Assembly (NCBI GenBank): GCA_022710245.1
Contig: JAKLHH010000074.1
Location: 1-13,226 of the forward strand
Reading direction: 5' to 3'
DNA length: 13,226 bases
Source: Myxococcota bacterium
GTDB lineage: Bacteria; Myxococcota; Polyangia; GCA-2747355; JAKLHH01
In this document: positions 6,602 through 12,911 of the stretch, one piece after another
Numbering within the stretch: position 1 is the first letter of the stretch
How the letters are laid out: each line of letters opens with the position of its first letter
Made by a program: the position numbers and the translations under genes
Notes under the pieces: model-generated
The model's database searches: none
What the model was told of the DNA's origin: nothing
What the model saw: the letters and a program-made list of their open reading frames with translations, nothing else

Positions 6602-6607
6602 AGAGCT

Positions 6608-6615
6608 CCCTCCCT
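6608..6615 (-). promoter_or_regulatory. Shine-Dalgarno deciding the GTG start of the WYL-less regulator
   Basis: The minus strand reads AGGGAGGG, six bases before the GTG at 6601-6599. It supports a GTG start over the longer in-frame ATG at 6649. Confidence 0.75.
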
Positions 6616-6668
6616 GACGACCCCGCCCCAGCTCGGGATCGCCGTGCAAGCCTGAAGGACACGATCGA

Positions 6669-6718
6669 GGGTGTCACGCAGCGGTGCGCAGAGGAGCGGC
6701 CCGTCGCCCGTGACACCC
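6669..6718. promoter_or_regulatory. 10-bp inverted repeat pair, half-sites 40 bp apart, upstream of the WYL-less regulator
   Basis: GGGTGTCACG (6669-6678) and CGTGACACCC (6709-6718) are perfect inverted copies separated by 30 bp. They sit 68-117 bp upstream of the GTG start in a 280-bp intergenic region (6602-6881) that holds no convincing gene. The 40-bp period is close to four helical turns, so both halves would face the same side of the DNA. An operator for one of the two regulators is the likeliest reading; an RNA hairpin in the leader is the alternative. Confidence 0.45.
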
Positions 6719-6881
6719 ATCCCGGTCCCCTGGAGCTCTGTCGTCCTCCGCGGGTCTGGCGGTTCTGCTGTGACTGTCCTTCCCCTCATCGCAGTCAGGC
6801 TACGGTACGCGTGTGAAACTATGCTGCACACCACTGGGTGCGAGAGTCCAGAATCAGCTGGAGCGGTGGAGCCGGGGCGCC

Positions 6882-7907
6882 TCAGCTGAGCGGCCGCCAC
6901 TCCACGGTGGCCTCGCTCGCGAGCGTGGCGCGGACCCCCGGCGCGAGCCGGACCACGCGGCGCTCCTCTCCGCCGACCCGGACGCCACAGCGGCTCGCGG
7001 TGTCGATCAGGCAGAGCTCGCCGTCCACCTCGAGGACCAGCGCGTGCACGCGCGAGACGTCCCGGCCCAGCCCGAGCTCGACGCCGCCCGCCTCGCAGCG
7101 CGGGTAGCGGCCGAGGAGCAGGCCCTCGCGGAGCGCCGCCGAGTCCGCCTCGATCGCGATCGTCCGCCGAGGCGTGCTCACCAGCAGCTCGCCGAGCGGC
7201 TCTGCGCCGGGGCGCACCAGCCGCTGGCGCAGGCGCCGCGGGCCCGCGCTGCAGCTCACCACGGTCTGCTCGCGAGCGCCGTCCGTGGAGGTGGGCTCCA
7301 GGGCCGGCCGCTCCTCGCGCACCACGCCGAGCGCGCCGTCCTCGTAGCTCCGCGGGGGCAGCTGCTCCCAGGCGGCCTCCGCCGAGGCAGGCCAGAGCGC
7401 GCCCTCGCCGCAAGGCAGGAGGAAGAGCGCGTAGCTCGCGCAGCGGAGCAGGCAGGGGCCGCTCGTCGAGATCGCCTCGCGCGCGGCGCCGTGCTCGTCC
7501 TCGAAGCCTCGCTCGCTGCGCAGGTCGAGCACCGTGCAGCGCACGGGGTCCGCGGGGCCGCCGCGGTGGACGAGGATCGCGAGGTGGCGCAGCGAGACCT
7601 CCTCGTCGTCGGGGAGGAAGAGCTCGGACCGGCCGTGGCGTCCGACGATGGTGGTGGCGAGGCGGTCCGGCCAGGAGGCGAGCGCCACGCTGGCGCGCAG
7701 CGCGAGGCCGTGCACGGCGCCGACGAGGACGCCGCGCCGGGCGAAGCGGCGGGCCGCGGCGCGGAGGTCGTGGTAGGCGGCGAGGAACTGGTCGCGCAGG
7801 CCCGGCCTCCAGGCCGACCACTGCCAGGGACGGAGCACGGTGCCGGCGTTCGACGCGCCGTCGCGTCGGACCTCGGGATCGAGCTCCACGAGCCGCGATC
7901 TCAGCAT
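6882..7907 (-). CDS. Protein with two FHA-like domains
   Basis: 341 residues. The ATG at 7907-7905 has AGGGAG (7919-7914) six bases upstream, although the frame stays open to 8417 through repeats. There is no signal peptide or membrane segment, so it is probably cytoplasmic. Residues 1-60 are Arg-rich and helical. The first FHA-like domain (about 80-165) shows GRHGRSEL at 89-96, SLRH at 105-108 and LDLRSERG at 127-134. The middle (about 166-240) is poorly conserved-looking. The second FHA domain (about 250-340) shows LLGRYPRCE at 264-272, SRVHAL at 285-290 and DTASRCG at 302-308. FHA domains bind phosphothreonine peptides, using the Gly-Arg, Ser and His positions that both copies keep. The usual Asn in the S-x-N-G loop is absent from both, so specificity may differ. 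A partner kinase is not in the window. Confidence 0.8.
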   Translation of the reverse strand: MLRSRLVELDPEVRRDGASNAGTVLRPWQWSAWRPGLRDQFLAAYHDLRAAARRFARRGVLVGAVHGLALRASVALASWPDRLATTIVGRHGRSELFLPDDEEVSLRHLAILVHRGGPADPVRCTVLDLRSERGFEDEHGAAREAISTSGPCLLRCASYALFLLPCGEGALWPASAEAAWEQLPPRSYEDGALGVVREERPALEPTSTDGAREQTVVSCSAGPRRLRQRLVRPGAEPLGELLVSTPRRTIAIEADSAALREGLLLGRYPRCEAGGVELGLGRDVSRVHALVLEVDGELCLIDTASRCGVRVGGEERRVVRLAPGVRATLASEATVEWRPLS

Positions 7908-7932
7908 GAGCTGCTCCCTCGCGAGGCGGCCG

Positions 7933-8055
7933 CGCGCCTCGCTGGCTGTCTCTCCGACGTGGCTCCAGCCTCGATTGTGACGGCGGCGCGCCTCGCTGGC
8001 TGTCTCTCCGACGGCTGTCTCTCCGACGTGGCTCCAGCCCCGATTGTGACGGCGG
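7933..8055. repeat. 54-bp tandem repeat, second copy enlarged by a 15-bp internal duplication
   Basis: Copy 1 is 7933-7986 (54 bp). Copy 2 is 7987-8055 (69 bp) and differs by one T-to-C change and a 15-bp duplication of ggctgtctctccgac. A few bases of a third copy follow (8056-8063). The array starts 26 bp upstream of the FHA gene's start codon, so it lies in that gene's leader or promoter. Each copy contains GTCACAATCG on the minus strand. There are no unique spacers, so this is not CRISPR. Confidence 0.85.
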
Positions 8056-8097
8056 CGCCTCGCCAGACAAGCCCGGCGCTGACGCGCTCGCGCCGCC

Positions 8098-8118
8098 GTG
8101 TGCAGCCGGCTTGCACAC
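8098..8118. promoter_or_regulatory. 21-bp dyad GTGTGCA-N7-TGCACAC
   Basis: Perfect 7-bp arms flank a 7-bp spacer in the divergent region between the FHA gene and the DUF123 gene. The geometry resembles operators of dimeric regulators (TetR, LysR or CRP/FNR sizes). A second, weaker inverted repeat follows (GTGCCG 8123-8128 with CGGCAC 8146-8151). It is 191 bp upstream of the FHA start. Confidence 0.4.
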
Positions 8119-8479
8119 TGCTGTGCCGCCACGTGAGGGCGCCCACGGCACGGGATCGAGGAGGTGAGCTGGCCGACGGCGACGATCATGGCTGCTGGGT
8201 GGGCCCGCGGCTGGTCGCCAAGAAGCCACTTCCCCGCCGTCCGAATGCTCGGGACGCCATGCTCGCGGTGGCCGCCCTTGGAGGACATCAAAAGCAACGG
8301 CGATCCCGGCTGGCTTGTCCTGGGCCGTGGCCTGCACGACCTCCTGCTCCTCGAACTCGGCTGGCGCGCCCGAGAGCAGGTCGAGATGTGATCAATCGTG
8401 AGAGCACAGGCTAGCACGGGGCCTCAGGCGAGGCGTGGTCTCGCTTGACGCGCCTCCGCCGTCGTCCGACGCTCCGCGC
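8119..8479. other. Rest of the divergent intergenic region; possible small ORF, otherwise nothing firm
   Basis: About 360 bp without a confident gene. A plus-strand frame is open from GTG 8164 (or ATG 8188) to 8391, giving 75 or 67 residues and ending in a Leu-rich segment LLLLELGWRAREQVEM. Its last 30 codons have strong G/C third positions, but its first half does not, and neither start has a properly spaced Shine-Dalgarno. It may be a gene relic or chance. The stretch around 8384-8412 is relatively AT-rich and could hold the promoter of the DUF123 gene, but I cannot define hexamers. Confidence 0.25.
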
Positions 8480-8938
8480 ATGCCCGAGCTCTGCTGGCTC
8501 CCGCCGCCCCGCCGTGGTCGCGCGCTCCTCGAGCTCCCGGCGGCCGCGGGGGCGTACGTGCTCGAGCTCGCGCTCGCCGCGCCGCTCGCCCTCGCTGTCG
8601 GGCGCCTCGGCCGGGTGACGCTGCCGGCCGGGCTGGTCCGCTACTACGGCAGCGCGCGCGGGCCAGGCGGCCTGCGCGCCCGCGTCGCGCGCCACCTCCG
8701 GCGAAGCGGCCGGCGCCACCACTGGCACATCGACGCGCTCACCCGCCGCCTGCGCGTGACCGGCGTCGCCGTGGTCGTGGGCGGCTCCGAGCACGCGCTG
8801 GTCGAGGCCGACCTCGCGCGCGGCTGGATCGCCGTGGTGCCGGGCTTCGGCTCCTCGGACTGCCGCGCCTGCCCGGCGCACCTCCTCGCGCAGCCGCCCG
8901 CCGCGTGCGCCTGGCGGCCCGGCACGCGCGCGGGGTAA
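8480..8938 (+). CDS. DUF123 / Uri-superfamily (GIY-YIG-like) nuclease domain protein
   Basis: 152 residues from the ATG at 8480; an in-frame GTG at 8435 would add 15 residues with no family similarity, and neither start has a good Shine-Dalgarno. The single domain follows the DUF123/COG1833 pattern: GAYVLEL at 24-30 (GIY position), RYYGSARGPGGLRAR at 54-68 (YIG position), RH at 71-72, HWHID at 81-85, Glu104/Glu109 as catalytic-acid candidates, and the C-terminal GFGSSDC at 122-128 with Cys131 and His134. The Cys/His cluster could bind metal. The family is predicted to be endonuclease-like, but I know of no firm physiological role. It is followed after 9 bp by the toroid protein gene, so the two are probably one transcript. 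Confidence 0.85.
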   Translation: MPELCWLPPPRRGRALLELPAAAGAYVLELALAAPLALAVGRLGRVTLPAGLVRYYGSARGPGGLRARVARHLRRSGRRHHWHIDALTRRLRVTGVAVVVGGSEHALVEADLARGWIAVVPGFGSSDCRACPAHLLAQPPAACAWRPGTRAG

Positions 8939-8947
8939 GGTGCGGCG

Positions 8948-9901
8948 ATGGACCCCACGCTCGCCCGCTCTCCCGCGCTCGCCGAGACCCTCGCCACCCT
9001 CGACTCGCCCGCCGCCGAGGCGTCCATCGCCGCGGACCCCTACTGGCCCAAGTGGGAGTCGCCCTGGTGGCGGATGACGCTGCTCCACGAGCTCGGCGGC
9101 GCCGCGCTGATCCCCCACCGCGCGGCCCGCGCGCTCACGCGGGCGCTTCGCTCGCACTACCTCCCGACCTTCCCGCTCCGGCCCGAGGAGCTCCCGGCCG
9201 GCGTCGATCCCTACCGCCACGTGGCCTGCCACTGCGCGCTCGGCACCGCGTTCCAGGTCCTGGCCGCCTGCGGCGTCGACGTCGACGTCGAGCTGCCCTG
9301 GATCCGCCCCTGGCTGCTGCGCTATCAGCTGCCCGACGGTGGCCTCAACTGCGACGAGGCGGCCTACACGCGCCCCACGCCGCGCAGCTCGATGGTCTCC
9401 ACGCTGCCGCCCCTCGAGGCCGTGCTCCACTGCACCCGGCGTCCCTTCACCGACGACGAGGAGCGCTTCCTCGACCGCGGCGCCCGCTACCTCCTCGAGC
9501 GCCGTCTCTGCCGCTCGCTCAGCCGCGCCGGCGCGCTGATCGACCCCGCCTGGCTGAAGCCCTGCTTCCCGCGCTTCTATCACTACGACGTGCTGCGCGG
9601 CCTCGCCTTCGTGGTCGCCTGGGCCGAGCGGCGCGGGCAGCGGCTCCAGCTCGCTGCGCTGGAGGAAGCGCTCGCGCAGCGGCTCGCGGGCGAGGCGGAG
9701 CAGCCAGTGCGCTGCGCGTGGGCGGGCGCGCGGAGCAAGCGCCTCGAGGCGGGCGCCTGGGTGATGGGAGTGGCCGAGAGCTTCCCGCTGCTCGACGAGG
9801 TGAGCCGCTCCGAGGTGGCCGCCAGCGAGCTCGGCCGTCGCTGGGGTGAGGTGGCGGCGGGGCTCGCGCGCCTCGAGGCCGCGGGGCTTCTCGCGCGCTG
9901 A
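8948..9901 (+). CDS. Alpha/alpha-toroid protein, prenyltransferase/squalene-oxidase-repeat-like
   Basis: 317 residues, no signal peptide. The ATG at 8948 is preceded by TAAGG (8936-8940), which overlaps the DUF123 stop codon. Helical repeats carry motifs seen in the terpenoid-cyclase/prenyltransferase toroid clan: a Cys/His cluster HVACHC at 91-96, QLPDGGLNCDEAAY at 127-140, and PRFYHYDVLRGL at 208-219. Asp136, Cys135, His212 and Asp214 are candidate metal or active-site positions, but I see neither a DXDD cyclase motif nor a full QW repeat set, so the reaction is unknown. The protein is far shorter than squalene-hopene cyclases. Co-transcription with a DUF123 protein is the only functional hint from context. 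The family call is from motif memory and moderately confident; the gene itself is certain. Confidence 0.75.
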   Translation: MDPTLARSPALAETLATLDSPAAEASIAADPYWPKWESPWWRMTLLHELGGAALIPHRAARALTRALRSHYLPTFPLRPEELPAGVDPYRHVACHCALGTAFQVLAACGVDVDVELPWIRPWLLRYQLPDGGLNCDEAAYTRPTPRSSMVSTLPPLEAVLHCTRRPFTDDEERFLDRGARYLLERRLCRSLSRAGALIDPAWLKPCFPRFYHYDVLRGLAFVVAWAERRGQRLQLAALEEALAQRLAGEAEQPVRCAWAGARSKRLEAGAWVMGVAESFPLLDEVSRSEVAASELGRRWGEVAAGLARLEAAGLLAR

Positions 9902-10181
9902 CTCACCTGACCAGGACCCAGGTGCGCGCGGACGGGTCCCCGCGGGCGAGGGGAACTGCTCCGCGCCGGGGAAGGCTCCGCGGTGCGGGGTCCGCACGAC
10001 CACGCGGGCGCCGGTGGGCGGGATCTCGCCGCCGGGGTCGCGGTGGCGCGTAACGCCCGTCGGGCCGCGTCGTGGTGCGCCCGCCGGCCGCGCGCCCCCG
10101 CCGCCCGCCTCTCCCGTCGCGGCAGGAGCCGCGCGGTCTGCTTCTTGCTCACCTCCGGCGCGGGCGATCAGCGAGGCGGGC
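9902..10181. other. 280-bp intergenic region before the mla operon
   Basis: Very GC-rich, with no gene. It holds two small dyads: GTGCGG-N3-CCGCAC at 9982-9996 and GCCCG-T-CGGGC at 10055-10065. Either could be part of a weak terminator for the toroid gene or an operator for mlaE. No T-run and no clear promoter hexamers were seen, although the operon promoter should be here. Confidence 0.3.
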
Positions 10182-10964
10182 GTGGTCCAGCGAGTGTGGC
10201 GCATCCCTGGTGCGGTCGGGCGCTGGTGCCTCGGCGAGGTGGGCGAGGTCGGCCGCGCCTCGCGCTTCCTCGTGGAGGCGCTCACGGCCGCCCTGCGTCC
10301 GCCCTTCCGCCACCGCGAGCTCCTCCGCCAGGTGCGCTTCATCGGCAACCAGTCGCTGCTCCTCATCCTCCTCGCGGCGAGCTTCACCGGCATGGTCCTC
10401 ACGCTGCAGGGGCACATCGCCCTCTCGCGCTTCGGCAGCACCCAGTACCTCGGGCCGCTCGTCGCGCTCAGCCTGATCCGCGAGCTCGGGCCGGTGCTCG
10501 GCGCGCTGATGGTCACCGCGCGCGCCGGGTCGGCCATCGCGGCGACCCTGGGCACCATGCAGATCACCGAGCAGGTCGACGCGCTCGCCTCGCTGGCGGT
10601 GCACCCGCTCCAGTACCTGGTGACGCCGCGCCTCCTCGCGGCGCTGGTCGCGGTGCCGCTCCTCACGTCGCTCTACGACGTCACCGGGATCCTCGCCGGC
10701 TACCTGCTCGGCGTCGCGGTGCTCCAGGTGGACGGCGGCGTCTTCATGAGCAGCATCCGCGAGGCGGTCTCGACGAGCGACGTCTCGGTGGGGCTCTGGA
10801 AGTCACTCGTCTTCGCGGTGCTCATCGTCTGGGTCGCCGCCTACCGCGGCACCGTGGCCACCCAGGGCGCGCTCGGGGTCGGCCGCGCCACCACGCGCGC
10901 TGTCGTCACCACCACCGTGCTGATCCTGGCGGCGGACTACGTGATGACCGCGCTGCTCTTCTGA
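10182..10964 (+). CDS. mlaE: MlaE-family ABC permease (lipid transport)
   Basis: 260 residues from a GTG at 10182, the usual length of the family. GAGG at 10173-10176 gives spacing 5, and upstream codons have no family similarity even though the frame is open. The inner-membrane permease has about five hydrophobic segments, including LLLILLAASFTGMVLTLQGH (about 62-81) and the C-terminal VVTTTVLILAADYVMTALLF. The conserved cytoplasmic coupling region is at about 100-152, starting RELGPVLGALMVTARAGSAI, then TLGTMQITEQVDALASL and HPLQYLVTPRLLA. In characterised systems MlaE pairs with the ATPase MlaF and a ring of MlaD to move phospholipids between the two membranes. Here mlaD follows after 8 bp, with no mlaF between. 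Confidence 0.93.
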   Translation: MVQRVWRIPGAVGRWCLGEVGEVGRASRFLVEALTAALRPPFRHRELLRQVRFIGNQSLLLILLAASFTGMVLTLQGHIALSRFGSTQYLGPLVALSLIRELGPVLGALMVTARAGSAIAATLGTMQITEQVDALASLAVHPLQYLVTPRLLAALVAVPLLTSLYDVTGILAGYLLGVAVLQVDGGVFMSSIREAVSTSDVSVGLWKSLVFAVLIVWVAAYRGTVATQGALGVGRATTRAVVTTTVLILAADYVMTALLF

Positions 10965-10972
10965 GGAGGGCG

Positions 10973-11491
10973 ATGGAGACGCACACCCGCACCGAGATCG
11001 CCGTCGGCGCCTTCGTCCTCGCGGGGGCCGCGGTGCTCGCCTACCTCTCCCTCTCCATCGGCGGCCTGCACCCGCTCCAGGCGAAGCGCTACGTGCTCCA
11101 CGCGCGCTTCGCCTCGGTCGGGCCGCTCAAGGTGGGCGCGGCGGTGCGCGTCGCGGGCGTCGCCATCGGCGAGGTGCAGCGCATCTCCCTCGTCAACTAC
11201 GTGGCGGTGGTCGACCTCGCGGTGGAGGAGCGCGTGAAGCTCCCGGCGGACACCATCGCCTCCATCCGCAGCGAGGGGCTCCTCGGCGCGGCGTTCGTGG
11301 CGCTCTCGCCGGGGGGCGACTCGCGCGAGCTCGCCGACGGAGGCCGCATCGCGCAGACCGAGCCCGCGATCGACCTCATCGATCTGCTGGTCAAGTACGG
11401 GCTGAAGGGCAAGGGCAAGGACAAGGACCAGGACAAGCACGGTGGCAACGAGCAGGGCGGCGATCAGGGCGCGGAGGTGCCGGGGCTCTGA
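10973..11491 (+). CDS. mlaD: MlaD-family MCE-domain protein
   Basis: 172 residues; the ATG at 10973 follows GAGGAGGG (10963-10970), which overlaps the mlaE stop. A single N-terminal signal anchor at about 8-28 (IAVGAFVLAGAAVLAYLSL) holds it in the inner membrane, with the MCE domain at about 38-115 in the periplasm (HARFASVGPLKVGAAVRVAGV, IGEVQRI, AVVDLAVEERVKLP, SEGLLGAAFVALSPG). PAIDLIDLLVKYG at 131-143 is the helical segment expected in the hexamer pore. The last 30 residues are a Lys/Asp/Gln/Gly-rich tail (GKGKDKDQDK) that looks disordered. The protein is as short as proteobacterial MlaD, with no long needle, so it cannot bridge the periplasm alone. Confidence 0.93.
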   Translation: METHTRTEIAVGAFVLAGAAVLAYLSLSIGGLHPLQAKRYVLHARFASVGPLKVGAAVRVAGVAIGEVQRISLVNYVAVVDLAVEERVKLPADTIASIRSEGLLGAAFVALSPGGDSRELADGGRIAQTEPAIDLIDLLVKYGLKGKGKDKDQDKHGGNEQGGDQGAEVPGL

Positions 11492-11505
11492 GGGAGGAGG
11501 CGCGG

Positions 11506-12885
11506 ATGAGACGGCTCTTGACCTGCTGGACGGCGGTCGCGGCGCTGGTCCTGACGACAGGCGCGGCGGCCGAGACGAGGCTCTCTCGCGCGCGGGCCAT
11601 CGCGCTGGCGCGGCAGCAGAACCCGCGGGTCGCGGCGAGCCGCGCCGGCGAGGTGGAGGCGGCGGCGCTGAAGGGGCAGGCCGACGCCGCGCGCTGGCCG
11701 AGGCTCGAGCTGGAGGCCGGGGCGGGCCCGTCGGAGAAGGCGGCCATCGCGCCGGGCACGGTGGTCGGCTCGACGCGGAGCGCCTACGACTTCTCCTGGA
11801 GCGACCTGACGGTCACCGTCGGCGGCAGGCTCCAGGTCCTGCAGCCGCTCTACACCTTCGGCAAGATCGGCTACCGCCGCCGCGCGGCCGCGCACGGGCT
11901 GGAGGCCGCCGGCGCGCAGACCCGGATGACGCAGGCCGAGGTCGCGCTGGAGGTGGCGCGCCTCTACGAGCTGCAGCTCTTCGCGCAGGAGGCCGAGCTG
12001 ATCTTCAAGGAGGCGGTGCGCATCGCCGACCGCTCCGTCGCCACGGCGCGGCAGCGGCTGCAGGAGGGGAGCACGAGCTTCAGGGAGCTCGACCTGCTGC
12101 GGCTGCGGGTGGCGCAGAGCTCGGCGCGGATGGCGCTCGCGCAGGCGCGCACCGGGATCGCGCAGGCGCGCGCCGGGCTCGCCGCCTACCTGGGGCTGCC
12201 GCAGGGAGGGCGGCTCCTCTTCGCGGAGGGGGGCCTGGGGCCGGTGGGCCGGGTCGGCCGGGCCGTCGACGGGCTGGTCGCGCTGGGGCTGCGGCACCGG
12301 CCGGAGCTGCGCGCTCTCACCGAGGGGATCGCAGCCTACGCGGCGCTCGCCCGCGCCGAGTGGGCAGGCTACCTGCCCGACCTCTTCGCGCTCGGGCAGA
12401 TCACCGCGGCCTACACGCCGGGGCGCGAGCTCGTCGACTCGCGCTACTACACGGACCCGCTGCACAGCTTCGTGCCGGCGGTGCTCGTCGGGCTGCGCTG
12501 GACGCTGTGGGCGAACATGCCGGGGCAGCGCGCCCGCGAGGCGCGCGCGAAGGGGCAGCGGCTGCAGGCCCTGCTCGACTGGGCGCGGGCGGGGATCCCG
12601 GCGGAGGTGCGGGTCGCCTACGAGGAGGCGCTGCGCGCGCAGAAGGACGTCGACGAGGCCGGCCGGGCGCTGCCCCTGGCCAAGCAGTGGATGGTGCGTG
12701 CGTCGGCGGACTTCGCCGCGGGGCTCGGCACGGCCCGCGACCTCACCGACGCGGTGACCGCGTACCTCACCATGCGCCTGGCGCGGATGGACGCGGTGCT
12801 GAGGCTGAACCTGGGGCTGGCCAGGCTGGCGCAGGCGACCGGCACTCTGGTCGACGGCAGCGGGCCCTACCCCGGCAGGTCGTGA
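11506..12885 (+). CDS. TolC-family outer-membrane channel in the mla operon
   Basis: 459 residues; the ATG at 11506 has AGGGAGGAGG at 11491-11500. A signal peptide covers about 1-23 (cleavage near GAAA-ET). There are two outer-membrane-efflux halves (about 27-235 and 253-447), each with long Ala/Arg/Glu-rich helices. QPLYTFGK at 113-120 and LRWTLWANMPGQ at 330-341 are the equivalent strand-to-helix turns of the two halves, and GLRHRPEL at 261-268 starts the second. TolC-family proteins form trimeric beta-barrel plus alpha-helical tunnels across the outer membrane and periplasm. The gene is 14 bp after mlaD and 26 bp before mlaC, so it is embedded in the lipid-transport operon rather than beside an RND pump. 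Its substrate is inferred from context only. Confidence 0.9.
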   Translation: MRRLLTCWTAVAALVLTTGAAAETRLSRARAIALARQQNPRVAASRAGEVEAAALKGQADAARWPRLELEAGAGPSEKAAIAPGTVVGSTRSAYDFSWSDLTVTVGGRLQVLQPLYTFGKIGYRRRAAAHGLEAAGAQTRMTQAEVALEVARLYELQLFAQEAELIFKEAVRIADRSVATARQRLQEGSTSFRELDLLRLRVAQSSARMALAQARTGIAQARAGLAAYLGLPQGGRLLFAEGGLGPVGRVGRAVDGLVALGLRHRPELRALTEGIAAYAALARAEWAGYLPDLFALGQITAAYTPGRELVDSRYYTDPLHSFVPAVLVGLRWTLWANMPGQRAREARAKGQRLQALLDWARAGIPAEVRVAYEEALRAQKDVDEAGRALPLAKQWMVRASADFAAGLGTARDLTDAVTAYLTMRLARMDAVLRLNLGLARLAQATGTLVDGSGPYPGRS

Positions 12886-12911
12886 CCGGGACGGGAAGGA
12901 AGGTGTGGAGG

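Noticed and set aside
4614..6716. The WYL regulator frame stays open upstream to 6716, suggesting a 700-residue protein.
   Set aside because: The upstream part is Arg/Ala-rich shadow coding over the WYL-less paralogue, which is real in another frame. A good Shine-Dalgarno and ATG at 5873 mark the true start.
6771..6831. Short inverted repeats TGACTG/CAGTCA (6771-6776, 6792-6797) and GTGTG/CACAC (6811-6815, 6827-6831).
   Set aside because: The arms are only five or six bases with long spacers and could easily be chance. The area is relatively AT-rich and may hold the promoter of the WYL-less regulator, but no hexamers could be assigned with confidence.
7933..8055. Possible CRISPR array.
   Set aside because: The copies are directly adjacent with no unique spacers, there are only two of them, and no cas gene is nearby.
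8164..8391. Possible small plus-strand gene of 67-75 codons.
   Set aside because: Only its second half shows coding-like third positions and neither start has a correctly spaced ribosome site. It is mentioned as a low-confidence note rather than called as a CDS.
7908..8417. The FHA gene frame continues upstream through the tandem repeat to 8417.
   Set aside because: The extension has no family-like sequence or consistent codon bias, and the ATG at 7907 has an ideal Shine-Dalgarno.
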